A stretch of DNA of 64,000 bases, taken from the NCBI GenBank assembly GCA_963693315.1, contig OY856187.1, positions 392,468,788 to 392,532,787 of the forward strand. The letters are read 5' to 3'. The notes under the pieces are model-generated. The model made no database searches and had not been told where the DNA came from. It saw nothing but the letters and a program-made list of their open reading frames with translations. Numbering within the stretch: the first letter of the stretch is position 1; each line of letters starts with the position of its first letter. Below are positions 52,854 to 63,496 of this stretch, in pieces. The position numbers were made by a program, and so were the translations under genes. Source of the stretch: Diogma glabrata. Taxonomy: Eukaryota > Arthropoda > Insecta > Diptera > Cylindrotomidae.

Positions 52854-53933
52854 ATGTTTCAGATGTCCCAGTTTTCCCTGACACCACCGGAGTTAATAGA
52901 AGCAGCGAAAGTAGCTTCATGTAAATTATTGCCAGCTAAATCGCGGAAAATTTACGAAACCGCGTATTCAAGATTTATGGAATGGAAGATGAAAAAGACA
53001 TGCAGTTCTTTCTCAGAAACGGTGTTTTTGGCTTATTTTTCGGAACTGGCACAACAACAAAAGGCATCAACAGTATGGTCGAATTATTCAATGATCAAAA
53101 GTATGCTACAATCCAATAATAATGTAGACATTTCAAACTATTGCAAACTAATTACATTTCTGAAACAAAATGGGAAAGGCGACAAACCCAAGAAAGCTAG
53201 TATTTTTACGAGCACACAAATTAGTGATTTCTTAAATAATGCTCCCGATGAAATGTATTTAATAGAAAAGGTTGTTGTAGTATTTGGGATTGCAGGAGCT
53301 TGTCGAATTTGTGAAATCAGTCATGTAACATTAGATGATATTGAAGATTCGGGAACGTTATTAATTGTGCACCTTAAGGAAACAAAGAATAATGTAAACA
53401 GGAGATTCGTAGTTAATTCCGAATATACTATATTTTACCGAATGTACATAGCTCTTCGTCCAGCAGCAGCAAAGGATCGCCGCCTGTTTTATGCATATCG
53501 CAATGGAAAATGTATAAATCAGGTTGTGGGTAAAAACCAGTTTTATAAGGTACCTGAAACAGTAGCTAATTTTCTTCAACTTGAAAATGCTAGCTCATAT
53601 ACAGGTCATTCATTTCGAAGATCGTCTGCTACACTTATAGTTGAATCTGGGGGAGACTTGATGACACTAAAGAAACATGGCGGTTGGAAGTCATGAACGG
53701 TCGCTGAGGGGTATGTTGATGAATCGGTATCATACAGGACAGAAATAGCTAATAAAGTGTTTAGAGCGTGTGGCAGTGCTGAAATAACACCCGATTTGCG
53801 ACCAGGTACATCTAAGGCAGAAAATATAATTTCAACACAAGAAAATTCGACTGTTGTACCCAATAGTTCAAGCAACATGTCATTCATGAATTGCACATTT
53901 AATAATTGTAATTTTAATATAAAGGAAATATAA
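52854..53933 (+). pseudogene. Crypton-type tyrosine recombinase, one internal TGA
   Basis: The frame from ATG 52854 (MFQMSQFSLTPPELIEAAKV) runs about 359 codons to TAA 53931, interrupted by one TGA at 53694-53696. The N-terminal SAM-like domain contains KSRKIYETAYSRFMEWK and VFLAYFSELAQQ. The catalytic domain shows VFGIAGACRICEISHVTLDD with the first Arg, TGHSFRRSSATLIVESGG with the HxxR box, and KKHGGWKS. The TGA falls between this and TVAEGYVDES, which carries the nucleophilic Tyr. Known insect relatives (Crypton group) have the same order. It would cut and rejoin DNA through a Tyr-DNA link. As read, the product would lack the catalytic Tyr unless the stop is bypassed. Confidence 0.82.
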
Positions 53934-54115
53934 TTTTTGTAAAAATAAAATATCCTACAATTCATGAAATGCACATTTATAAATTGTAATTTTGATATAA
54001 AGGAAATTTTAATTTTGCATAATAAATAATAAAACATTCTGAAATTCATGAAATACACATTTAATAATTGTAATTTTGATATAAATTTAAATTTTGTATA
54101 ATAAACTATCCTAAA
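53883..54115 (+). repeat. Three tandem units of about 80 bp at the recombinase 3' end
   Basis: TTCATGAATTGCACATTTAA (53883), TTCATGAAATGCACATTTAT (53962) and TTCATGAAATACACATTTAA (54043) begin three similar units. The first encodes the Cys/Asn-rich protein tail FMNCTFNNCNFNIKEI. The others lie after the stop. Confidence 0.8.
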
Positions 54116-54129
54116 ATTAAACAAATTAG

Positions 54130-54325
54130 TTCCAGTTCCAACAAATAAGCCAAAAACACCGTTCTGAGAAAGAGCTGCATGTCTTTTCATCTTCCATTCC
54201 ATAAATCTTGAATACGCGGTTTCGTAAATTTTCCGCGATTCAGCTGGCAATAATTTATATGACGCTACTTTCGCTACTTCTATTAACTCCGGTGGTGTCA
54301 GGGAAAATTTGGACATCTGAAACAT
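54130..54325 (-). pseudogene. Inverted partial copy of the tyrosine recombinase N-terminus
   Basis: Minus strand from ATG 54325: MFQMSKFSLTPPELIEVAKV, LPAESRKIYETAYSRFMEWK, then a one-base shift and divergence. Matches 52854-53052. It ends where the inverted arm ends. Confidence 0.8.
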
Positions 54326-54711
54326 TTTGTAACTTTATATTGTTCACAAATTTAAAAAATATATAATTTTCTAAAATAAAATTATGAAAAATTTAAGGAA
54401 TAATTAGTTTAAAGAATATTTATGAATATTTTGTTTTTATAAAAAGTTATACCTTTTTCTTCTTAATGTTAATAATTCCTTTTTTAGTTTTTATTTTTTT
54501 GTTTCAAATTAAGAAGTCAAATTCAAGAAGTTTTTATTCAAGAAAAATTGACAGCCTAACTTGATGGAATTTGACCTAGTGTGACTATTCATATAGTTTT
54601 TTCTTGAGGTAAGTTCGTATGGTATGGTGAATATACATATTGTAATATTTTTTCAATATTATTTTTTCAATAATTATATTAATATTTTTGAGTCACAGAA
54701 AAAAATAGTGT

Positions 54712-54828
54712 ATTATACACGGGAAAAATTAGTAGATTTTAGCTCTCGGTTTTTTGTCTCCCTCCGCTTCGCGTCGGGAGACAACACAACCTCGAGCTAA
54801 AATCTACTCCTTTTTTCCCTTGTATAAT
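54712..54828. mobile_element. 117-bp hairpin MITE
   Basis: ATTATACACGGGAAAAA and AGTAGATTTTAGCTC are mirrored by GAGCTAAAATCTACT and TTTTTTCCCTTGTATAAT. The loop holds a second small stem, GTCTCCC and GGGAGAC, around TCCGCTTCGCGTC. Confidence 0.72.
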
Positions 54829-55774
54829 AAATAACTATTTAATTTTTATCCTTTATTTAAAACAAATTATTTTATTTGCAAAATAAAATAAAATATGAAA
54901 CCGTTTACGACTTAAGTTTTTTCCATTGAAACGAAAATTAATCAACTCACTACGTGACGTCATGCGCAGAAAAAACCAAAATAGAAACTTTAACAATCAT
55001 ACCTTGTAGTTTATTTTCTTTGGTAAAAAATATTAAGAAAATGTTATGAATATAATACGAATAGAAAGAAAGGAACAAAAGAAATAAAATAAAAACGACA
55101 GATATTTTAAAACACGAGTGCTGGAGAATATAAAACATTCGAATGAAAACATTTCCGTTCTTTATATATTCTTATTTTTACCTTAATAAAAAAAGGAATA
55201 AATGCGATTGGATTTTGAAAACATTCTTAGATATTCGTTCGAAGAACGTTTCTTTCTCATCTCTGCTATAAAGATCCAATTTGATATAAAACATCTTTGA
55301 TAAAATCAATAAGTCCTCCAATTCCTGTCTACAACTGTCATACAACTCCAACCAATTCCTGTCATACTCAAAAGTGTTCCAGACACTTCACAATTCCTTG
55401 GGTATTAGAGTCACGCGTAAATTTGTTTGTAAAAATAATGAAAACAAATACAAAAAACAAACACACACTTTGAATAATTAATTCTATCAATTGAAAAAAA
55501 TTACTGTATTTTTTCGATATATTTTGTTTGGCTTGTTTCATTATGGTTTATGGAAAATTAAAAATTTTTTATATGCAAATCGAATATTTAAATTTTTTGA
55601 TTTTGGATTTTTTTATCATTTAAATTGCATTGTTAGACAAATGGCAAAAAAAGGAGGCATTATTTACAAATGCATTTACACACATAAATTTTAAAATATT
55701 AGTGAAAAAAAGATTCATAAAGTATGTATTAGAAGATTCTAGTCATAAAAGTCATACATCAAATATTTTTGTAT
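54829..55774. other. AT-rich stretch, dispersed repeats only
   Basis: Contains the inverted partners of 49733-49812 (54945-55022) and of 42620-42650 (about 55235-55265), and a segment similar to 40045-40115. No gene. Confidence 0.4.
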
Positions 55775-55965
55775 TAGTCTCCGAAAGTTCCATAAACATA
55801 TTTTTTGTTGGGCATTGGATCTTAAACAACACGGACAACGGCCTATCCTCTATCAAATGGAATGGTTTAACGTTTTCTTCTGTAATGAAACTATATTTCA
55901 AACTACGTAATTTAAAGTTGCACTATTTTCTCACACGCATTAAATCTGTATTAACATGAACTCTC
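55775..55965 (-). pseudogene. Unidentified coding-like remnant
   Basis: Minus strand: CNFKLRSLKYSFITEENVKP, FHLIEDRPLSVLFKIQCPTK, NMFMELSETNTKIFDV, followed by TGA. About 55 codons are stop-free and upstream one TAG interrupts the same frame. The composition (Glu, Asp, Pro, few Ile/Lys runs) is unlike the local background. No family recognised. It could be a transposon fragment or a host exon relic. Confidence 0.3.
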
Positions 55966-56514
55966 GAAATTGGTTTTACCCTGTTCAAACACAATTTCTT
56001 ACATTCCGTTTGTAATTGTCTTTCGCACAATTCTTTTTCATTTTTGTATCAAATAGTTGAGCAATTTTTTTACTGGGTACAAAAATTAACGAAAGAAGAT
56101 ACCCAAGAAATAAACTTATCGTTTTGTTCTGGTTAGTAAACGGCCGTTAGGATACTATAAATAAACAACGGCAGATGGCTTCTCGCCTTTATTCGCATAT
56201 TTCATTTTGATATTGGATCACTAATTTTTTGACGTGAACATCGTTTTTTGGTTGGTGCGAACATTTTCATCCGTTTAGTTGTAATAATGAATGGAAAAAT
56301 ATAGTTGAGTTACCGTAAAAACTAAATCAAAAGAAGAAAATGATCACCAAACCACCAGGTGATGTTTTGGGTGACAATTAGATTGACGTGCCTTGTGTGG
56401 GTTACAAGTTTTGGTTGAATATCCACCACTTAAAACTGCGGCTTTAAGTCAGCCATTTTAACGACGCCCTAAAACCGTGAATATTCCCTGTAAATACTCT
56501 ACTTCATTCTAATA
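55966..56514. other. Spacer without recognised gene
   Basis: CTATAAATAAACAACGGC near 56155 is TATA-like, but no gene follows. Confidence 0.25.
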
Positions 56515-57010
56515 CGAGGAAACCAAAACATGGTTGAATCTAAAATAAGTAATAATAAAAGAAAAAAATATATAGTGCAAAAGAACTTTATAGTTCGTAG
56601 ATTAATATGCTTAACGCGAAGTGTTTTTCTTTTGCAAACAATTTGACATAATGTTAACTACCAAAAGTTTATGTGAGAGTGGCCAAGTGATTTTTAACCG
56701 CAGTCAACCCATTATAAATTAAATTTTTGTTTGCACAGACCATCAAATATGGTTGCTACTAAACCTAAACAAAATACAAAAGAAATTTTTAGTTTTCATA
56801 TGCTAAACCTTTTTCTGTAAATTAAATTTAGAAAAATGGAATTAACTTGTTTAGCGCGATGTGTTGTTGTTGCCACAGAATTTGGTTTAATATTGAACAA
56901 CAAAAGTGTGTGGGATAGTAGCAATTTGATGGAATTCGTGATCCAATCATTATAAATTAATTTTCGTTACGCAAAGACCATCAAGTCCGGTTGCTACTAA
57001 ACTTAAAAAA
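56515..57010 (+). repeat. Degenerate tandem repeat, unit about 235 bp
   Basis: ACCATCAAATATGGTTGCTA (56739) and ACCATCAAGTCCGGTTGCTA (56978), AACGCGAAGTG (56614) and TAGCGCGATGTG (56851), and CATTATAAATTAA (56709 and 56949) all repeat at 237-240 bp. Confidence 0.65.
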
Positions 57011-59884
57011 ATAAATAATAGAAGAGGGATAACACAACATCATGGGGTGAGTCACTTTAAATACATATAACTAAATATCTATGTATGTATGAATGCGTGT
57101 GTGAGTATATATGGAGCGTATGCGTGTATGAATGAAAGCCATTTAAGTGCACGACCGATATTACAATACGATGAATTAGGTTGCAAATGAAATTAAGGAG
57201 GATGTTTTGATTACTCCTGTAGATTTTCTTATTATTATAAAACGAGTTATTAAAATTCTTTTAACTTATTAATATATTTTTTTTATACTTCATTATTGTT
57301 CCCTGCTGACTTAGAAAATTTTTATGGTTGTTTGTTCATCAATCGAGTGTGTGAATAAGTTGTACTACGATACTAAAACTACAAACATGTATTACATTTA
57401 TTTGAATTCCTCAACAGTATATCCAAATAAGTATAGTATTTGGAATGATTTGGGTGATTTCTATTATTGATTGCATCTGCCATCTGAGTCTCCTTACTGC
57501 TTTCGGCAATCGTCTAGCGTAACCAATTAACCTCTTCCCGCTTATAAAAATACTATGACTCTAATGAATAAGATCGTCATTAAATTCGAATTAGTGATAA
57601 TCATCGTTTGGACAAGTTTTCTTTAATTTCCACTGTATTTTTGATTCAGGAATTATGGGTGGAAGAATTTTACAACGTTTAATCCCCGCCGACAAACCAG
57701 TTATTGCGTGATTTGGATGTATTTGTACCGAATTATGTGACATACCTATATACGATTATAGATCAACAATATTACCAACCTCAACGGTTTTACTTACAAA
57801 TTTGTGAGAACTATTGTCCTTTGAACAAGAATAATGTTAGATTAATCGGAAATTATTAACTATATTCGGTGGAGAATTTAATTGAAAAAAAAATATGTTG
57901 AAATAATGAGTATCATCGAAGAAGAAATTAAAATAAATCTGAATGAATTAGAAAGTATGGAAGATGTGTCCCATGGATAATTCCCTGAAGAATTATAAAA
58001 AAAGGGGGGGAATTATTTTCCTTTTGGAACTTTGGTGAACTATTTTATAAACGGTTTTACTGTTTGGTTTAAATTGAATGTTGATAAGCTGATTGATACC
58101 TACCCGAAAATTATGAACTGATGGGATCAAATTGTAGCCGACTTTAATCATCGTTGTTTTATTCGCGACTCAATTGAAAAGTTAAATGTTAAGATGTAGG
58201 TGTACGGGTGTAAGCGAGAATGGTGCATGGGTGTGTGTATGTGTATGTGCGTGAAAGTATGAAGTGCGAGAGCATGTGAATGTGTGTTAAAATAAAGGGG
58301 TGGGGCGTAGTGATCGTAGTTCTTTCACATAAGGGGGTCGCCAGAGTCTCCTCAGTTCAATTGTTTTTTCTCTTTGTCCGTTTATTCGATCTTAAGACAC
58401 GCACACAATTCCGTTGTTTGTGTTGGAGCAGCAGGTATAAATATTGTTCGTCCTCACTTACTAAAGCTAGTTTGGGGCTTAAAAATCTCGCTAGGTGCGC
58501 GGCCTGCTATGCCACTTCATTGATTCGCCAATGAAGCAGCGCTTCATTACACTTCAGCAAATAAAAGTGTCGTTAAAGCCATTGTTACACCACTAATTGA
58601 ACTCTAGAACTCCTGTTAGTTTCAGTTAGAAAATTATTTCAAACGAACCTTGTACACGGATAGTGCCTGAGAGTCTGCAAGGATTTGAGGAGTTCAACCC
58701 TCCGTAACGAAAATATTCAATTTATCAAATACGGTAGACATCTTGAGTTAATTGATGCAAACATTAATTTTAAAAGAACCTCGAAATGTCAATTTATTTT
58801 TTGTACGGATTGTCAACGTTATAACTGAACTTGTAATCACTTAAGCAATAATAATTAAAATTTTGTTTTGTTACCATATGTCTTTGAACTTGTTTATTAT
58901 TTTATTTCTTTTTGATCTCGGAATTATGATCTTTTGAGAATGAAGAGTCATGTGTAAAAAAATGTGTAGTAATAGAATTAACCACACAATATGAGCAACT
59001 ATAAAAAAATATCATTTCTCTAGCTCTAAAAAATCTTACTCCTCCCAAGATAAACCACAACAAATCCATTTTTGAATATTATTAGATTAAGGTGCCTATA
59101 ATTTTATACAGTTACCTCAAATGTAATCAAATTTTATACACACACAGATTAATTTTATTTACTTGAAATTAAAAAAAAATTTGGTTTGAATTTTCATTAT
59201 ACGAGTACATATTTCCTTCAGGATAAAGATTATTTTTGGAGTAAATGCAAAACATCAACAAAAATGTGAAATTAATTTGATCATAAAAACATTTTTGATG
59301 TGAAAATTTTTGGTATGGTTGTAAAATAAATTTTTTCCCAAGCTTTATTTGTTCACAATTACTTTGAAAACGTACGGGATGGAATTAACACTCCCATAAA
59401 TTTATGATAATTGTTTCGAGTTAAGTCTTTTGATATTTAATTTATGACATCTCAAGCTAAAATCCGAATGACTTTTATGAGTGAATAATATTTATAATTT
59501 GCGGCAAGCTCTTAATAAAAACTTAACAAAAGATTTGAACAAACATTTGTTTTATACAAAAAGAGGAATGGGAAAATAATCAAACCATTTTGAAACAATA
59601 AATTTTTTTATATTGCCAACAGCCTTCTACCACAGATATTGAACTATTTCGTGCATATATATCTATGTTGATATTTAAGGTAGAAACACAACACGGACGA
59701 TAACGTCGGACGATAAAAAAAAACGTATACAATTTCGCTGTTGTAAACACAACAAAGGCGTTAGCGTGAAAAGCTGTCAAAAATAAAATTGCATAAACTA
59801 AAATTCTTTGTTCTTTGTCAAAATGAATTTTACAAATTTCAATTTTAACAATAACTAATTTTACTAATAAATAAATAATTAAAA
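57011..59884. other. Long stretch without recognised gene
   Basis: Two TG-rich simple stretches (57079-57134 and 58200-58290). Around 58300-58560 base composition is less AT-rich and a TATAAATA lies at about 58437. An 84-codon open frame there (58280-58534) matches nothing I know, and an LTR or promoter is conceivable but unsupported. Confidence 0.35.
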
Positions 59885-60225
59885 AGTAGTGTGTGTGCCA
59901 GAGTACACAGGTAAGAAGTGAAACTTCTTTAAGACATATCTTTTTTCTACTATTTAGAACTTCACAGAAATTGGGTAGATAAGGCTTAGGGAAAAAACGC
60001 CGATTATTGATAACCAATTGTTTGGTGAGTATATATCTTCGTATATATCTCTGATACACTCCAATTCACCATGACCACCGTGACCAGTGACCACATTACC
60101 ACCATGACCAGCATGACCACCTTGACCACCACGACCGCCATGACCGCCATGATCAACATGACCATCATGACCACCGTGAACACCATGACCATCATGACCA
60201 CCGTGACCACCATGACCACCTTGAC
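59885..60225. repeat. Minisatellite-carrying element, copy 3, left part
   Basis: 59885-60070 repeats 40250-40440 almost exactly, including the hairpin and GAAGTGAAACTTCTTTA (59915). The 9-bp minisatellite starts at about 60067 and is cut at 60226 by a hAT-like insertion. It resumes at 63497. Confidence 0.8.
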
Positions 60226-61181
60226 CAGGGCTGGAAACCATAAATTATTTGTAATGGTTTGATTTTTGGTTTTTCTCAATGCCCAATTATGGTTTTAGTT
60301 TCGGTATTGGATTTTCTAGACAACAAATTTTGGTTTTGGTTTCGGTTTTGGTTTTAATATGCAACATGTTTTGGTTTTGGTTTTTCTAAACATCAAAATT
60401 TGGTATTGGTTTCGGTTTTGGTTTATAGCTAAAAAAATGTTTGTTTGAGTATTCGTCAGAGAATTGATTAAAAATTACAACATTTGTTAACAATGCCAAT
60501 GCCAATGCTCAGTAAAAAATGTTGAGCTAATTTAAGATACATTACATGCCCAGGGGAAAGTGTTTCATTTCTGCGTAGCGCCTAGAGCATTTCAAGATAT
60601 GACCAGGCGAGCTTGCTACCGTGGTTTGTTTACTATTTTATTCATTGCTATTCAAATGAAAGAATTTAAAATAAATTTAAAACATGAAGTTTAAATTTAT
60701 ATTCGAAATGTTATTTCTAACAACAATAATTTCCAAAACCAAATTCATGAAATTTTAACAAAAATCACACTAAAAACATAATCACTAAATCATTTTTACT
60801 GTCCAACTGATCGGGAAGTCATATTTTGGGTTGGAAAGTTATTGAAAGACAGTATAATAACTGTAAGACAGTAAAGTTACGACTGAAATAGCTTAGGAAT
60901 TGATAGATACAGTTAATTGTTATAGTAATTGCAAATATTAAGATACGACATCTTTATAGAGTAGTTTTTTAATGAAAAAAGAAAATAAATGTTTTAATTA
61001 TATGAAAAAAATATCTATCGACTGTTTTTATATCATGTTAGATTCGTAACTGATTTTTGACAAAAAACTAAGTTACCACCTCTGTGTTTAGCACGGCAGT
61101 ATTTGTTGTTGCATTTTATTGTTGTCTTAATTTTTTAACAATATTATTGAACTTGTAGTCCAGTCATTATAGTAAGTTCAC

Positions 61182-63202
61182 CTCGGAATTCGAGATCCCC
61201 AGCTGTAAGCCTGTAAATACTTGTATATTGACATTCTAAAAGTTGTCTCAAAACCTACATATGATAGGGTGTACGCAACTATTAAATTTCAAGGCCATAG
61301 GTCACAAAAATCTATTTTTGCGGTTTTTTGTAAATATCTCATTTCCTATGGGTTTTTTGCTATTTGTATATATTATCAATATTGTAGAATACAAAATCCT
61401 CTACAAATTTTGTTTAAAAACATTGTTCATACTGTGACCCGTTTTCGAGATAGAAGGCGGAGAGCGCGCGGTCACTGCATCACTTCAAGTTAACCGGTGC
61501 CTCCGGTCGAAAACGCGCCATATAGAGTTGATGAACTATCGATAAATCAATGATTATAAATATTTGTCAATTTTTATTAACTATTATATTATATTTTATC
61601 ATTTTTTTCCTAACCTATCCACTTTTTATTCAGTATTAATTTATTTAACAACACTTACCTGCCCATGTAATTGCAGAATTGTTAATGAAAATATAGGAAT
61701 TATATCTGAATTTTAACCTAATTAATATTAATAACTTCTTACATGATGAAAAAAAAAACAAATAAATTATGAATTAATCTTTTTATTAAAAAATATCATT
61801 CAATACATTTATTTTTATTAAAAGTAAAAAAATGGAATAAAGGGTACAAAAACTACAATTTATAATTTTAATCCTCTTCTTCCTCTTCATCGTCGTCTTC
61901 CGGCTGCTGGTAAATTTCAAACTGGTCTTCATTATCGTCTTCAACGACATTTGTCTCAAGTTCTTCCATGATTTCGGGGTCAAAGGTTCCATCTTCGTTC
62001 ATGTCGCTCTTATATGGTAGAGCATTTTGACAAGCTTGCCCATTACATTGGCCACAAGCTAAAGAGCATTGCAAGCCCGCTTTCCTGCATCCGCATCGCC
62101 AACCACAACCACTCTCGCAGTTGCAGAAAATTGTATTTAGCAAATCTTCTGGAGCAGGTGGTAAAATTGTCATGAAAGGCTCCAGAAAATCGTTTCGCAT
62201 TGCCCAACCCCATACCTGGGGTTCCAAATCATGCCCTAACCAAGTTTGAACTTGATAATATACACGTATGAAATGTTGATGAGCAGCTGCACTTGTTGGT
62301 AGAATATTTGAAAACTGCACAGGTTTATTAAGTTTTGTAGACTTGACGTAATGCATATAACGAAGATGATCGAGACTTTTCACAGATTTCGGAGCATTAT
62401 AGACTGCCAATAAGGTTTGAGTTCCACTCTCTAATAATCTCTGGGCCGAACAATTTTCTTCCTCAAATGCTGCAGCTAGTTCATCCAAATTTGTCAGTTT
62501 CTCAAAACTTTTAAAAATGATTTTTTTCCCTTTTTAAAAAGCGCAGAAGTTGTGTCACGATGCGTGCAGAAATAAAATATGTGTTTTGGAATGAGGATAA
62601 TTATCAAAACTTTTTGTCGAGTATATCTCCGTTTTTATATTTTCTCTCCCAACTTTTTTAAAGAAAATTTCTTGCTCGTAAGACAGTGTACGCCCAATTA
62701 AAATGACAAGTAAATCAATATCTTGTCTTATTATAACTGCAGTTTTTTCAGACTTTGATTCTTCAATTGCAGTTTCAACAATAAGAACATCCGCACCATC
62801 TCTGGCTTGTTTAGTAGTAATATTTGCAGCTTGTAATTTTTTAATTAACATATCAATGAGCATATCTTTGTTATTTCGATTTGATAAGAATTTTTCTTGA
62901 GTAACTGGTGACCGCGCGCTCTCCGCCTTCTATCTCGAAAATGGTTCACAGTATGAAACATTTTTTCAAACAAAATTTGTAGAGAATTTTGTGCTCTACA
63001 ATATTGATAATATATACAAATAGCAAAAAACCTATAGGTAATGAGATATTTACAAAAAAAGCGCAAAAACCGATTTTTGTGACCTTTGACCTTGAAATTT
63101 AATAGTTGCGTACACCCTACCATATGTAGGTTTTGAGACAACTTTTAGGGTGTCAATATACAAGTATTTACAGACCTACAGCTGGGTATCTCGAATTCCG
63201 AG
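61182..63202. mobile_element. Inner inverted-repeat unit carrying a PIN/CXC gene
   Basis: CTCGGAATTCGAGAT at 61182 and its inverse at 63188-63202 open arms of about 295 bp that pair to AGAGCGCGCGGTCAC (61461-61475) and GTGACCGCGCGCTCT (62908-62922). AGTCCAGTCATT (61157) also recurs inverted at 63225, so the true ends may be slightly further out. No clean target duplication was found. The right arm lies directly upstream of the gene. Confidence 0.7.
61868..62863 (-). pseudogene. PIN-like nuclease / CXC-domain transposon-associated protein, truncated and frameshifted
   Basis: Minus strand. The first frame (ATG 62863, MLIDMLIKKLQAANITTKQA) shows GADVLIVETAIEES and VIIRQDIDLLVILIGRTLSY, the acidic motifs of a PIN/FEN-like nuclease core, then PHSKTHILFLHAS. 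A small deletion at about 62560-62555, inside the usual HAFSGCDTT motif, shifts the frame. Coding continues through TNLDELAAAFEEENCSAQRL, RYMHYVKSTKLNKPVQFSNI, LPTSAAAHQHFIRVYYQVQT and WGWAMRNDFLEPFMT. The CXC-type cysteine cluster follows: IFCNCESGCGWRCGCRKAGL, QCSLACGQCNGQACQNALP, then an acidic tail ending in EEEEED. The family is much longer (its N-terminal half is missing here). It is multicopy in insects. A mobility role is inferred from its position between inverted repeats. Confidence 0.7.
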
Positions 63203-63496
63203 ATTCTTACCTAATTTAAGCTGAAATGACTGGACTATTGACTAAATTTGTAGATTTGATTTTGGTTTCGTATATTTTAAAATGTGGTTTTTGGTTCGGT
63301 TTTGGTTTTATGATTTTTAAAATTTGGTTTCGGTTATGGTTTTGATAATTTTTAAAACGTGGTTTTTGGTTTTGGTTCCGGTTTTGATCATTTTCATCAT
63401 GTGGTTATGGTTTCGGTTTTGGTTTTTTTTGATTTGGTGTGGTTTTCTGGTTTTGCGGTTTTGGTTATGGTTTTCGAAAACCAGTTTCCAGCCCTG

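Larger units (their letters stand above)
52400..54699. mobile_element. Crypton-like element between inverted arms
   Basis: Arms of about 570 bp (52481-53052 and 54126-54699, inverted) each contain upstream sequence plus the first about 65 codons of the tyrosine recombinase. Only the left copy continues into the full gene. A further fragment of the arm (52400-52475) precedes the left arm. Cryptons normally lack inverted repeats, so this arrangement probably arose by inverted duplication. Confidence 0.65.
60226..63496. mobile_element. hAT-like element inserted in the minisatellite, GGTTTT-rich ends
   Basis: Ends CAGGGCTGGAAAC at 60226 and the exact inverse GTTTCCAGCCCTG at 63484-63496, flanked by ACCTTGAC and ACCGTGAC (7 of 8 match). 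CAGGG ends and an 8-bp duplication are hAT hallmarks. Subterminal regions (60247-60430 and 63250-63475) are full of GGTTTTGGTTTCGGTTTTGG-type repeats on the same strand. No hAT transposase is inside. Instead it holds a second inverted-repeat unit with a PIN/CXC gene. Confidence 0.75.
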
